Of a DNA stretch of 64,000 bases, positions 33,666-43,429 are shown piece by piece. This stretch comes from Coniferiporia sulphurascens. Lineage: Eukaryota > Basidiomycota > Agaricomycetes > Hymenochaetales > Hymenochaetaceae. The position numbers were made by a program, and so were the translations under genes. The stretch's first letter is position 1, and every line of letters begins with the position of its first letter. The stretch is from assembly GCA_002794785.1 (NCBI GenBank), contig NBBA01000006.1, positions 1,550,001-1,614,000 on the forward strand, read 5' to 3'. The notes beneath the pieces are model-generated. The model was not told the origin of the DNA and did no database searches. It saw only the letters and a program-made list of their open reading frames with translations.

Positions 33666-34080
33666 AAGAGTCACAACTTGAGGCATTGTTTGAAGTTGTG
33701 GCTGGCATGGCTGTGGAGAGTATAAGAATTAGCAACAAGTGAAGGAGAAGGAGAGGGTGAAAGGGAGGGGCGTACTCGAAGGGTGCAAATAGGAGATGAT
33801 ACAGCTGTGCACACCACCGAGTAATGTCAGTATGCTCTCCCATTAGCCAGGTACATCCTTCACATGTCGTAATAAAGAACTTAAATTGGAGAAAGTATAC
33901 TGCATTTAAGTACATCAGGTATTCCACAATAGCCTGATTATCTTAAATAAACTATACACTCCCTAAGCAGACTCCAGCTCACTGTTGCCCTCAACAACTG
34001 GGGACTGCATGCATTTCTGAGGATGGTCCAATCTTTCTGGTCATAGACATGTCGAAGAAGTCGCAGGGTGAGAAGATGAT
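33666..34080. other. Interior of the TIR element, no ORF recognised
   Basis: Purine-rich tract near 33730-33780 and AT-rich sequence. Nothing codes recognisably. It ends at the LTR-like block. Confidence 0.4.
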
Positions 34081-34506
34081 TGTTACAAATTTCCTTTACT
34101 CATCGCCTTTATCAGCATTAGTCATCTCCACTGACTAATCCACCTTGTATGCTGACTGATCCTAGCCTCATGATCAGTCAGACTCTTCTATCAACTTCCA
34201 TCCCTTTCTATGCTGACTGATCCTTGTCTTCACTCAGTCAGCATTCCACCTCATTCCATAGGGTTCTATGTATGTATGTAAGGACTTGTTTTCAGAGCAC
34301 TAAGCCTTAAGCTTGTGCTCTTCATTCAATAGAGCCTACTCATTCACTATCTCCTCTGTGGGATATTAAGCCACCAGCCACCAGTCCACCAGTCTACTAG
34401 TCCTTGGGAAAATCCTTGCTCAATTATCGTCTCGTCTCTACCTCGTCTCACTCAGTCAATCCTTGTCAATCACTTATTAAGCCTTACCTAAACAGTAGGC
34501 TTAACA
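34081..34506 (+). mobile_element. Diverged LTR-like block related to the TGTTAC family
   Basis: Starts TGTTACAAATTTCC and ends GGCTTAACA, and shares CTTAAGCTTGTGCTCTTC with the solo LTRs, but is shorter (426 bp) and diverged in between. No target duplication is visible (ATGAT against ACAAT), so it may be half of a larger insertion or a product of recombination. Confidence 0.55.
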
Positions 34507-36235
34507 ACAATCCCTGCTCAAACTCCAGCGTTGAATAGACTTGCTGTTCTTTGTAAACTTTCAGCTTCTTTTGTGGCAACTGCAAGCTGCCGTCTCCTAT
34601 AGAATGTGTCTCGATCGAAGGCTTAGCTTTCTTTACCAGGCACAAAGGTGGTGGGGAAGCTGCTTGATATAAACCCATAACGGGGTCGGGGATAATGTGC
34701 CTTGAGACGTCTTTTGAACGAGAAGGAGCCCTCAACTGAGAGCGATTCTCTGAGGGTAGATGCACAGAACACAGATCATTTGTCTGTGACTGTTCAGTAG
34801 AGCTTGGGCGAAATTGAGCCATGCTGCGGGAATACGTGCGTCGATGCTGTGGGACGGCCGATGAGTCGGGAATTCGATGTGCATCAGTAGACCACAGCTG
34901 AGATCGGGACCAGGATTCCGCCGAACAGGGATATTTCACTGTCAGAAGAGACCTAGGACCTTCACAAATGGCAGGTACAGAATTACGTGGAAGGGGGGCC
35001 TCAATTGAACTCTCACAAGAGCGGCCTGGCTGAAGAGAACACTTTTGAGAGCGAGAGCGATCGTTCTTGCGAGACGACACTTGTGAGCGAGGTGGGGGAA
35101 CATGTGCGTAAGCACACTGTTAAGCTCAACGGTTACACGGTGATCGACATCGGGGCTTCCTGATCGTTGGAGCTGGTAGTACAGCAATGGGGCTTCCTAG
35201 ATGTCATAAGCCGAAGGTGATTGGAGATGGGGCATCCTGATCAGCGATGTGGACGCGGTAGGTTTCTTAGAGGAGTCAGGTTGTGACGAAGTGCCAGATG
35301 ATGAGGTAGAGCACACTGAGGGCACTGAGGCGCATATAATGGGCTTGTATGAACAAAGAGCACAAGCTTAGGGCTTGTGCTACCGAAGTTACATGCTTAT
35401 ATGCTACTTTAAGTGTTTACTACTGTAGGGTCGTGTATAAGGTCGTTTACATGGCTATGGAAAGTCATGGAAAACCCAAGGAAGGTCTTGGTAATACAAG
35501 TGATGGTATCAGTAAGCAAAGCATGTCATGGTGATGCGATATGGCGTCATCATGGTGTCTTATGGTGCAAGGCAAATAAGGAATGAGCAAGGAAGAGAAA
35601 TGGGGGAGTTGCACTGACAGATGATGACGAATAGGAAGTGAGTCAGTGCAAATAAGGGAAAGTAAAGGAAAATTGTAACACACACATCTGTAGGTGCCCA
35701 GTAGAGCCCGATTGCACACAAGCATTTGTGCGGGCTGTTGATGGCGATCATCCTCTTTCGGCAGGATGTTGTTGAGAGTGGTGAGACTCGTCATCTTCAC
35801 CTTGAGTGAATTCATCGTCTTCAGCGAGCTGTTCATCTTCAGAAAGCTCTTCATCTTGAGAGAACACATAAGGCAATGTCCGATAACTGGGTGTGATCTG
35901 CTAAAGACTGAGTCCCACTCGTTTTTCGCGTGTTCTCGAAATCAGCCCGAAATTTTGGAGAATCAGATAGAGTCGCAAGGACATCGCCCTTATCATTGAC
36001 AACAATAGGGAAATCCCATAAATCCTCAGCCTTTATCTCCTCCAGGACTGATGAAACGCTAAGCACTAGTCTTCCAAAGGCATGTAGTTAACAACTTATG
36101 GTCGGTGAAATCTTGCACCTGTATTATGTTGCTTGAACTGTCATAGTCCACAACACCAGCTACGCATTTCCGGTCATAAGCAACAATACTATTGTTGGCC
36201 CATCGAACACTTTCCGTATTGAGTGCTTTGATGAA
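34507..36235 (-). pseudogene. Coding remnant inside the TIR element, function unknown
   Basis: Minus-strand frames show protein-like sequence in pieces. At 36235-36060: KALNTESVRWANNSIVAYD and the following VDYDSSSNIIQVQDFTDHKL. At 36060-35850: AEDLWDFPIVVNDKGDVLATL. At 35870-35765 an acidic run (SQDEELSEDEQLAEDDEFTQ). After a solo LTR (35118-35680) a Ser/Arg/Pro-rich frame continues to about 34484. Stops and frameshifts separate the pieces. It could be the element's own accessory gene or a captured host gene; I recognise no transposase motif. Its upstream end is cut at 36236 by another element. Confidence 0.5.
35118..35680 (-). mobile_element. Solo LTR of the TGTTAC family, copy 4
   Basis: 563 bp on the minus strand, duplication CACAC at 35113-35117 and 35681-35685. 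Inserted in the coding remnant of the TIR element. Confidence 0.9.
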
Positions 36236-37582
36236 TGTTAGATTCGCTCCCTGATTAAGGGTTAGAAACAAGTGATAACAGATTCACACAATGATACTAG
36301 TTAGTTTAGGGCAGGCTTGTTACCCTTCACTCACTAGAGTGTTAGAGCTGATGATGGTGGTAAGAGACAAGAGATGAATTAAACTGCTTTTTACTGCAAT
36401 TTTACATTGGGCTTTTATACCCTACATGTTGTAGTCTATTTACTATGTTCTGGTAGATACTACAACATACTACTCCTGATTTATAAGTCATAAGAATGTT
36501 CCGGTACAATCCTGTACATGCTATTTACTATTCTTAGCTTCTTATGAGTCAGTTACATATTCCAGTATGTTCTACAGCCTACCGTGCTATCTTTATCTTA
36601 TGCTAGAACCTTCCCTGAGTTTCCATCAAGTCATACAGTATAATACCTAAGTTAACCATTCTCGGATACTACTATACCTATGATGCTTCTCCTTATTTCC
36701 TAATCGGTTCTACTGTGTGATGCGCTATACTTGGCTCCCATCAATTGTGTCTTCTAATTGATCGCCATGCTCCCATTGGCTAATCTTAGCTGAATGCTTA
36801 GATATACTTGTGTGGCTCAGCAATTATGCTAGCCTTCTTAATCTTATCTTGTTGTGGCTTGTTACTTATTACCATAGATTATTCTTGAGTCATTTCCATT
36901 GCTGTGTTGAAAGGGGTTTGTTCTGGTGTCCCATCGTCTACTGGCATAAAGAGCTCCTCAGGCCCTATAGCATTTATACTTGTTATCCTGCTATACCTGG
37001 GTGTGACTCTATATGAAGGTTCATCATTGAACCACCATATTATAATCTCTTTATCTATTGGTACTAACTCCTGTCTTAGATTTGGTTCCTTTTGATCTAC
37101 TGTTGTGTGTCCTTTGGCTATGAAGTTGGCTTTGTATGCGAATAGTTGTTCTCGTAATTGTTTATTGATAGTATGCACTATTTGGTGTGCCGCTTCTGCA
37201 TAATTGGTTGATGTAATAACCGCCCTTTGATAACATAATTCATTATGTGGCTGATTATAAATCTTGGTTCTTGTGTAAGCACTGATTACATATCTATTCA
37301 ATTGATATGAGAACATAGTCGCTCTATGCTCAATTATTACTTCTAGCCTTTCCGCCACTTGTTGTTCCCTTGTAGTATGATCAAATGTAATTTGACAGTT
37401 GTCATATTCTGCATTCTGTCCTACTGTTGTGCATGCAATATTAAAAGCTTTCCATGCTACTTGATCTGGATCTTTACAGTGTTTGCATAGATTCCTGGTA
37501 TCGATTAGAGTTATGGGTCTTGCCATGTTGATCTTGCTAATCCGTCGATCCAGTGATCACGATTTTCATCAATTTACTAACA
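36236..37582 (-). mobile_element. LTR-like ORF-carrying element, copy 2, intact
   Basis: 1347 bp from CTAACA-type to TGTTAG-type ends, colinear with copy 1 (28921-30830). Unlike copy 1 it has no flanking duplication (ATGAA against GGCAG). One flank is the coding remnant, the other the palindrome array, so a deletion or recombination at this element may have removed part of the TIR element. Confidence 0.75.
36879..37526 (-). CDS. ORF of the LTR-like element, 215 aa, unknown function
   Basis: Opens MARPITLIDTRNLCKHCKD with a CxxC pair, followed by a predicted helical region (EQQVAERLEVIIEHRATMF), SYQLNRYVISAYTRTK, NYAEAAHQIVHTINKQLREQ and IIIWWFNDEPSYRVTPRYSR. It ends TPFNTAMEMTQE. No reverse transcriptase, integrase, protease or gag knuckle is visible. 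The first copy keeps the same length and alignment apart from one TGA and a nested LTR, so it was one ORF in the ancestor. Gag-like or regulatory roles are possible; nothing in the sequence decides. Confidence 0.65.
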   Translation of the reverse strand: MARPITLIDTRNLCKHCKDPDQVAWKAFNIACTTVGQNAEYDNCQITFDHTTREQQVAERLEVIIEHRATMFSYQLNRYVISAYTRTKIYNQPHNELCYQRAVITSTNYAEAAHQIVHTINKQLREQLFAYKANFIAKGHTTVDQKEPNLRQELVPIDKEIIIWWFNDEPSYRVTPRYSRITSINAIGPEELFMPVDDGTPEQTPFNTAMEMTQE

Positions 37583-37940
37583 GGCAGGACCAACTCACAA
37601 AGGGCGCGCCCTACAGGGCAAGCCCAACTCACAAAGGGCGCACCCTACTGGGCGAGCCCAACTCATGAAAGGTGCGCCCTTGTGGGCGAGCCCAACTCAC
37701 AAAGGGCGTGCCCTACTGGGCGGGACCAATTCATGAAAGGCGCGCCCTACTGGGTGAGCCCAATATGCGAAGGCGCACCCTACTGCAGTGGGTGAACCCA
37801 AAGCTCGAAGGCACGCCCCTTGTGTATTGGGTGGGCCTGACTGAGGGTAGGGTGGGCTCTACATGTATTGGGCAGGAATTGTATGTAGGGTCGTCCCTAG
37901 ATATATTGGGCAGGCCCAATCATGAGTAAGGCATGCCTTT
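37583..37940 (-). repeat. Right subterminal GGGC..GCCC array
   Basis: About ten units of type AAAGGGCGYGCCCTACTGGGCGAGCCCAACTCA, a tandem-like repeat of about 30-35 bp. It mirrors the left array in motif but not in spacer sequence. Apparent plus-strand ORFs here only reflect the repeat. Confidence 0.75.
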
Positions 37941-38738
37941 TGCTTGGTGAGTGAGGCTCAAATGACCTACAGTGTATGCAAAGGGCAGGTCCAATACGTC
38001 TTACTTAGGTGTGCCAAGATGTGTATGAGGAGCACACACAGCCGTTCCCAGTATAATATATATTGGACATGCCCAGCTTGAAGTACATCATATGATACAT
38101 GCTCAATATTATACATGCTTGAGACTGGCACGTTTAACAGTAAGTGCTACTTTTGCTACAATATGAATATTTCTTTCTAACTCACCTTGAGTCTGTGCAG
38201 TTTGTAGAAATATAAGAACGAGTCTCCGTGTTCCTTGATGCTTGAATATCAGTGGGTCACGCTGTCAATAACGATTTAAGGGTAACAACATTTCTGACCT
38301 GTAAATGCTACCATGACTGTTACAACACGCCCTTTCAGGCTTTGCTCCTCTCTCAGCCTTGGGTTGCATCACCATTCTATTCATGGCATGCAACCCTGCT
38401 TGCAGTATGCAATTATGCATAGGTAAAGCAAGACATCTCAAGACAAAATATCCTGTGCTGCAGAAGGGCTATGCACGCAGCACGCATTTGTGGCTACAGT
38501 GGGTGCAATGAGCTACCTGCTTGCACACAGGCCTTGCACGGCACATCCTCCATGTAGCTTATGAAGGGAACAATTGGCATGGAGCATGAGTGCACCGAGA
38601 CGTGTCTAAGTAAAAATGTATAGTGGTGAAATACGGTAAAAGCTGCCTAAATTCGATCCACAAATTAAGAAAATGACCCCTGCCACCTCGTGACAGACAT
38701 GCTTTGGGCAAGCCCATTTGGTCGAGCCCAAAGTACCT
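37941..38738. other. Right interior of the TIR element, no ORF recognised
   Basis: AT-rich stretch with ATATATATTGG near 38060 and a GC-richer block with repeated TGCA/GCATGCA words near 38360-38480. No gene is seen. Confidence 0.45.
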
Positions 38739-38917
38739 TCAGGCCTGCCCTGTGGGCTGGACCAGTCACTCAGGGCAATCCATCTAGGCACGCCCAAGTA
38801 CTTCAGGCAAGCCCAATAGGCAGGCCCAAAAAAATTGGGCTCAATGTCTCTTAGACATATTTTTTGGCATGGGATAGAATAGTCTAAGAGACCAGGTATA
38901 GGGGGGCACCTGAAGTG
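38739..38917 (-). repeat. Right terminal inverted repeat
   Basis: Reverse complement begins CACTTCAGGTGCCCCCCTA. The 7 bases CTACTCA follow immediately, as on the left side before the element. Confidence 0.85.
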
Positions 38918-38924
38918 CTACTCA

Positions 38925-39712
38925 CATGGATTCCATGTTTATATTTTATCAGCTAGGTCTCAGGACGTGTGCATCGTATTTCTTCAGTGTGACGCATGGT
39001 GTGAAAACCACGATTCCAGATTCTGTCTGAGGATGTGTTGGACTATGTAGGAGGGAGCATACGATAATAGCATACCCGAACACTGGCTCAAACTCCGAAT
39101 GCTCCAGTTCTACTCACCGTAAAACCAGGTTACCCCTCATCTGTATCTGCATCGGGTTAGGAACGGACCCTCGAGAGTTTACACGGGCGGTGCGCATAAA
39201 TACCTTTTCCGGGAAGGTCACTTTCATGTTTCTTTTTTTTATCGATGGTTATATACATGCTTATTATCCCCAGTACAAACACACCCGACACACTGTCTGC
39301 TCTGGTTTCCACAAATTCCGGTTCATCGCCATTCGTCCCTCGCTGTAGCATTTATTCTGTATATTGCACGATGGATTGTGAGGCAAGGTACATTTGCTAT
39401 AGTGAAGAATATAACCCACCACATGGTGTCCGAAGATATAATGCAGTGGTTGGTGGACAAAGGCTGTAATCTGCATGAAGGATTGTGGATTCAGTATGTA
39501 CGGTAGTGGTCCCCTCCCGGAGCAAACAAGTGCTCAGCATTCCTATCCCCCAATCAGGTCCAAAGACTTTTTCCAGCCTTTCCACAATTAGTGTTGCATG
39601 GTTTATTCATCGTGGTGGGACCACTTGCTTACAGAAGCGCGGCCATCTTTCCTAAAACAGGATGCTGTCTGCATCGCGGCCTGATCTCTTTGTATTTACG
39701 ACTATTGGTTTG
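38925..39712. other. Flank between TIR element and I9
   Basis: No gene recognised. The last about 150 bp (from AAGCGCGGCCATC) resemble the upstream flank of I4 and I6 and lead to the conserved motif. Confidence 0.45.
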
Positions 39713-39725
39713 TTCACACGATTGG
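39713..39725 (+). promoter_or_regulatory. Conserved family motif (TTCACACGATTGG), I9 promoter
   Basis: One change (G to A, at a CpG) from the consensus; 98 bp before the intron donor. Confidence 0.6.
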
Positions 39726-39822
39726 GGCATATCATCGCGCGGCAATTACCGACTGTAATTTACGAGCAACGTCTAGTCTTTGTACACCTTTCAAGCCTCT
39801 AACAGTGTACTATACAGCACGA

Positions 39823-40427
39823 GTGAGTGCATTCAACGGATTCCTGCAATCAACTTCGTTTAAACTAGTTGCTCATCCAGCATGTCTTGGATTTACGGGT
39901 ATCATCTTAAGTGGCAAGTCGTTCGCGACTTCGCCATCAAACACAAGCTGGTTGCCCAAGCCCCCTATTTCGTCAGCACGGAAGTCACGAAGGTCGTCCT
40001 GAGGACCACAGGGGTTAAAGCTTGGTTGACCTTTGCCAGTAACGACCGTGTCATCCTCACCTTCCATAGATGTAACGTCAGGCGTTCTCTAAAGGGCATG
40101 CGTATTCCTAAGGAGGATATCATCAAAGTCGCCCTAGCATTGCGAATGAAACATGGACCAAGATGGTATGCGTACAACGAGTGGGATGAAGGTGACGAAG
40201 TGGAATCGAGCGACGAGGAATACATGAGCTGGGATACAGCGGCTACCATCAAGTCTCCGTACGTTGCCGTTATGGCCCCTCACGAAGAGGCGTACGATCC
40301 GGCCGAGATATATGATTCAGATGAGGATGAAGACGATAGCAGCGAGAGCTCAAGCTCGGAATCTGATTCGGAGCCAGACGTGGAGACGGAGACCCTCAGC
40401 GAACGCATTGAGACTATGAAAGTATAG
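39823..40427 (+). CDS. V/I-family protein, copy I9
   Basis: Unknown function. UTR intron GTGAGT (39823) to CTAG (39868), only 46 bp; ATG at 39882; 181 aa. Opens MSWIYGYHLKWQVVRDFAIK; TTGVKAWLTF, DRVILTFHRC, SLKGMRIPKEDIIKVALALR and MKHGPRWYAYNEW are conserved. YMSWDTAATIKSPYVAV then leads to an acidic Ser-rich tail (SSESSSSESDSEPD). The frame is fully open. Its 3' flank repeat matches that of I4 over about 0.8 kb. Confidence 0.77.
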
Positions 40428-41315
40428 CGTTGTATTGTATTCGTTCAATGCACATTGCAATTCTTGCTCATGCTATCATTTAAACAATGTACATCGTTGT
40501 CTCTCAGTCTGAACATATGTTGTGTCCTTAGGTAGGATCAAGTGAAATTGAAAATGGTGATGTCCTCGAAACGACTTTGGTGAATTTTAGGACACGTCAC
40601 TAGCTTGAGACTATTAGAGGGCAATTAATAGGCCATGGATAACCATTCTTTTTTTCCCATAAAAAGAATGTGACCCTCGCACGTAGTTGTCGGCCAATCC
40701 ACACGTTTTATCATCCAGTTTTGGGGAGATGCGGCCTGCCACATTCAGGCCTGGAACTCCCAAAGTTCCCAAGTAACGGCACAGGTTCGTACAACCTGAA
40801 CGCCACAAGCGAGTAACTTCTGACCCCTACAATTGTGCGGAAAACCGTATCAAGGATTTATGAAAGCAGAAAAGCTAATAGGGCCAGTGGCACGCACCGT
40901 CGGACTCGTTGGAGACTCGTACCCTATTATCCAAATGGTAGTCGAGATAACGATCTAATGAAATCCGGTAGGCTGTACCGACGGACCTTGTTTGAAGATT
41001 TTGTCATAGAAAAAAGACGAACCGAAAAGAATAGCAGCCTTCATCAGCACTAGACTCGTGTCTACAGATATCATCACATGTAAACGATACCACATATTAC
41101 CACCTGCTGGGACAAACCACCAAGTATTCAGCGCCTAATTTTGTCCACCCCAAATCCAAAAAAAACGCCATGAACTTCGGAGTTATTCCAATAATGGACA
41201 TAAGACAAATAGTCACAAACACATGGTCCACTACATCTAAGCCGAACAGCTTCAGGGTTGTTCCGGCACGACTTCCGTGCTGACAAACCAGAGGGCTCAG
41301 GCGACATCTGCCTCG
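40428..41315 (+). repeat. I-type 3' flank repeat, second copy
   Basis: Colinear with 20704-21470: GATGTCCTCGAAACGACT, AATTAATAGGCCATGGATAACC, CGTAGTTGTCGGCCAATCC. It ends near the short LINE insertion. Confidence 0.6.
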
Positions 41316-41328
41316 TGGAAATGGCGAT

Positions 41329-42256
41329 TTTTTTTTTTTTTTTTTTTTTTAAATCAGCATTTGTATACCGCTACATTACATAGTAAAAGACGCGGATGTG
41401 AGTCCATATGAGGTGTCGTGTAAGAGGAGATTAACAAGGTATAAAGTTCCTGGGTTTAAGGCGAGTAAAAGGTATGAGGTTTTGTTGTCAGAGGTTGTTT
41501 TTAAATGGTTTTGTCAGGAGGGATATTAATCGGAAGAGCAAATTGTGAAGGGGGGGTGGCGGTTTTATGGATTCTATGATGACTAATATTGATTGTGTAA
41601 GATGGGAGAAACTACTAGATTTTTTATGTTGTGCATGTGGGCGTGATTTGAATTGTTTTATGTCCAATATTTGTGACTCTGAGAGTGGTGACGTGATAGC
41701 GCTTGGAGCGGCATGTGTGCGTGAGGCTGTAAGCCGGTTGCCATGAGGTGTGAAGGTGTCAGTGCCTGGAGCGGCAGGTGCGGCAGGTGTGTGTGAGGCT
41801 AGGGCCAGGTTTCCATGAGGCGTGGGGTTGACTGTGAATTGTAGGAGGACTGATGTTAAGTCTGTGCATGGGCCATAGCGGCTGAGGTGTTCTCGGTAGA
41901 GGAAGATATGTCGTGAATTGTGTGGTGGCCCACTAAAGCTGATGACCTGTAGTTTGTACTGGCGTATGGCCCATTCTAATATGTGCTGGTTGTCGTTTAC
42001 AAGATTGAAGGGTTCATATGTGGTGTTGGTTTCGAAGTTTGGCACCGGGAGATGAAGGAGTAGAAATGGGCATGGGGGAATGGGGGAAAGGGGAAGTGGA
42101 ATGGTGGGCGATGAACAAGGCTTTAAAACAGCTCGACGGATGTCTACTGTGAGGGAGGACCAGGTGTGGGTGGTTAACCCAGGGAGATTAGGGGTGGTGC
42201 GGGTCGGTTTGCGCTGGGTGAGATGATGGTGGTCAGAGGTCAAGGGGTTTTTTTGG
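41329..42256 (-). mobile_element. Short LINE derivative with both ends and no enzymes
   Basis: A 22-nt T-run at the left edge is the poly(A) end; the 13-bp duplication TGGAAATGGCGAT lies at 41316-41328 and 42257-42269. Its 3' end (minus strand) matches 56170-56270 of the full LINE (GATATCCGCGTCTTTTAC-like words) and its 5' end matches 48495-48600 (CCCCTTGACCTCTRACCACC). So it keeps both termini of the 7.8-kb LINE but only 928 bp. Probably mobilised in trans by the full element. Confidence 0.8.
41488..42243 (-). CDS. ORF across the short LINE derivative, 251 codons, unknown
   Basis: An open frame spans most of the element, from the LINE 5' region to its 3' region. The start of the frame (LTQRKPTRTTPNLPGLTTH) corresponds to sequence that is 5' UTR in the full LINE. 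The middle reads like protein (NDNQHILEWAIRQYKLQVIS; SRHIFLYREHLSRYGPC), the end is Pro/Ser/His-rich. It may be a gag-related remnant or chance; no domain is recognised. Confidence 0.35.
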   Translation of the reverse strand: MTSDHHHLTQRKPTRTTPNLPGLTTHTWSSLTVDIRRAVLKPCSSPTIPLPLSPIPPCPFLLLHLPVPNFETNTTYEPFNLVNDNQHILEWAIRQYKLQVISFSGPPHNSRHIFLYREHLSRYGPCTDLTSVLLQFTVNPTPHGNLALASHTPAAPAAPGTDTFTPHGNRLTASRTHAAPSAITSPLSESQILDIKQFKSRPHAQHKKSSSFSHLTQSILVIIESIKPPPPLHNLLFRLISLLTKPFKNNL

Positions 42257-42269
42257 TGGAAATGGCGAT

Positions 42270-43352
42270 CGAATCATCTCCGATATTGCCTCGCCATTTC
42301 GGAAATATTATTCGTCACGCCCCTCGGAATTTTGTATGTCTTGTAATCACGACTGATTTGTATTATTACCGGTGCAAGAACCTGTTAAAGACGGGCCTGG
42401 ATCACTGAGCAAACCTGATAATGTGATAATGTAAAGACTACCATAACCATGTGCCCTTGAATTATCTCTCCGCATTACATTTTCAACGACTGTACACTAG
42501 CACATTTCCATTTCCGTTCAGATTATCGCCATTATCTATTCCTTTATCTCACTTGTCTATTTCTCTGCCCCAACTCCGAGTCAGTCGAATGCAAACTTCC
42601 CCCAGCCGTTTGCTTTCTTGTGAGTCCGTTATAAGCCATATCGTCAGTTCTAAAGGAAAAAGTAACTCACGAGAACACGGGTCCGGATTTCTAGATGTTG
42701 AATGACGTACAGGAAAGCATAGTCTATACAGTAGATTTATTTCTTTGGTGTATTTAGTAAGGTGAATGGCGTATGTTTTGCTTGCTCCATCACCTGTACC
42801 CAGGCTGCATGCTCAACCTTTAAAACAGGGAGTCAATCTTCGCCCTCCATCCTCTCGATCGGAGAATCGATTCTTGGGGCGGTTCCGTTTCATGATAAGG
42901 ATGATACGTGAGTCCAATAGTCCCTTTTTTACTGGATTTAACAAGTTCCGGTAAATGCAATAGTCTGAATGCCTTTGGAAGAGATGTTATAGCCTTGAAT
43001 GTCAGACCAAATGATCCACCGAATAGAGCGCCGAGGACTTGTGGTAACATTCAGAAGAGATTGCAGTTGTGTAGAATACACATGTACCACGCTCCTTCGT
43101 TAACGAATTTTCTACCCTCCGCGATCTGGGGTTTGAGGCTTAGGCGTGGTCCACATGGAAGCTCGTCCTATGGTCTAAATTAGTTTAGATACTCAATACA
43201 AGAAAGGCAGATTAAATTTATGTTTCAAAGCCATCCAATTAGATTTAAAAAAGAAGGTATGCAATACTTGGGCGGAGATGAATGCGATACTTTTTTCCAG
43301 AGCGGCTGCATGGCTTTCTCGGGGTTGTTGTAATTGTTCATGTTTGGTAAAT
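42270..43352. other. Between I9 and V10, no gene recognised
   Basis: Mixed sequence without domain-bearing frames. A stretch at 42840-43080 reads open on both strands but has no recognisable content. Confidence 0.4.
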
Positions 43353-43365
43353 TTCACACGGTTAG
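43353..43365 (+). promoter_or_regulatory. Conserved family motif (TTCACACGGTTAG), V10 promoter
   Basis: One mismatch to the consensus; 65 bp before the intron donor at 43430. Confidence 0.6.
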
Positions 43366-43429
43366 AGTATTGGTGAGTAGTCAACTTCAAGTTCGGGCCG
43401 GTCTCCTTTACAACATACGCAGTGCAGTT

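Larger units (their letters stand above)
31872..38917. mobile_element. 7.0-kb TIR DNA transposon-like element with subterminal palindrome arrays
   Basis: Both ends start CACTTCAGGYRCCCCCCTATACC, and the inverted repeats match over about 180 bp (31872-32050 and 38739-38917). CTACTCA at 31865-31871 and 38918-38924 is an apparent 7-bp duplication. Inside each end lie arrays of the palindrome GGGCRYGCCC and variants. It contains two solo LTRs, one LTR-like block and one ORF-carrying LTR-like element. CACT termini plus subterminal arrays recall CACTA elements, which normally make 3-bp duplications; a 7-8 bp duplication would rather suit hAT- or KDZ-type elements. No transposase is recognisable, so it is defective and the class is open. 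Confidence 0.78.

Noticed and set aside
37553..37929. Plus-strand ORFs rich in RAQLTKGAPYW-type repeats as a repeat protein
   Set aside because: They are translations of the right subterminal DNA repeat in several frames; nothing suggests expression.
32640..37940. Palindrome arrays as a CRISPR-like array
   Set aside because: Spacers are repetitive and of unequal length, the host is eukaryotic, and the arrays lie symmetrically inside transposon ends.
31872..38917. The TIR element as a giant gene-capturing Starship-like or Helitron element
   Set aside because: It has inverted termini and a duplication, and shows neither a tyrosine-recombinase captain gene nor Helitron ends.
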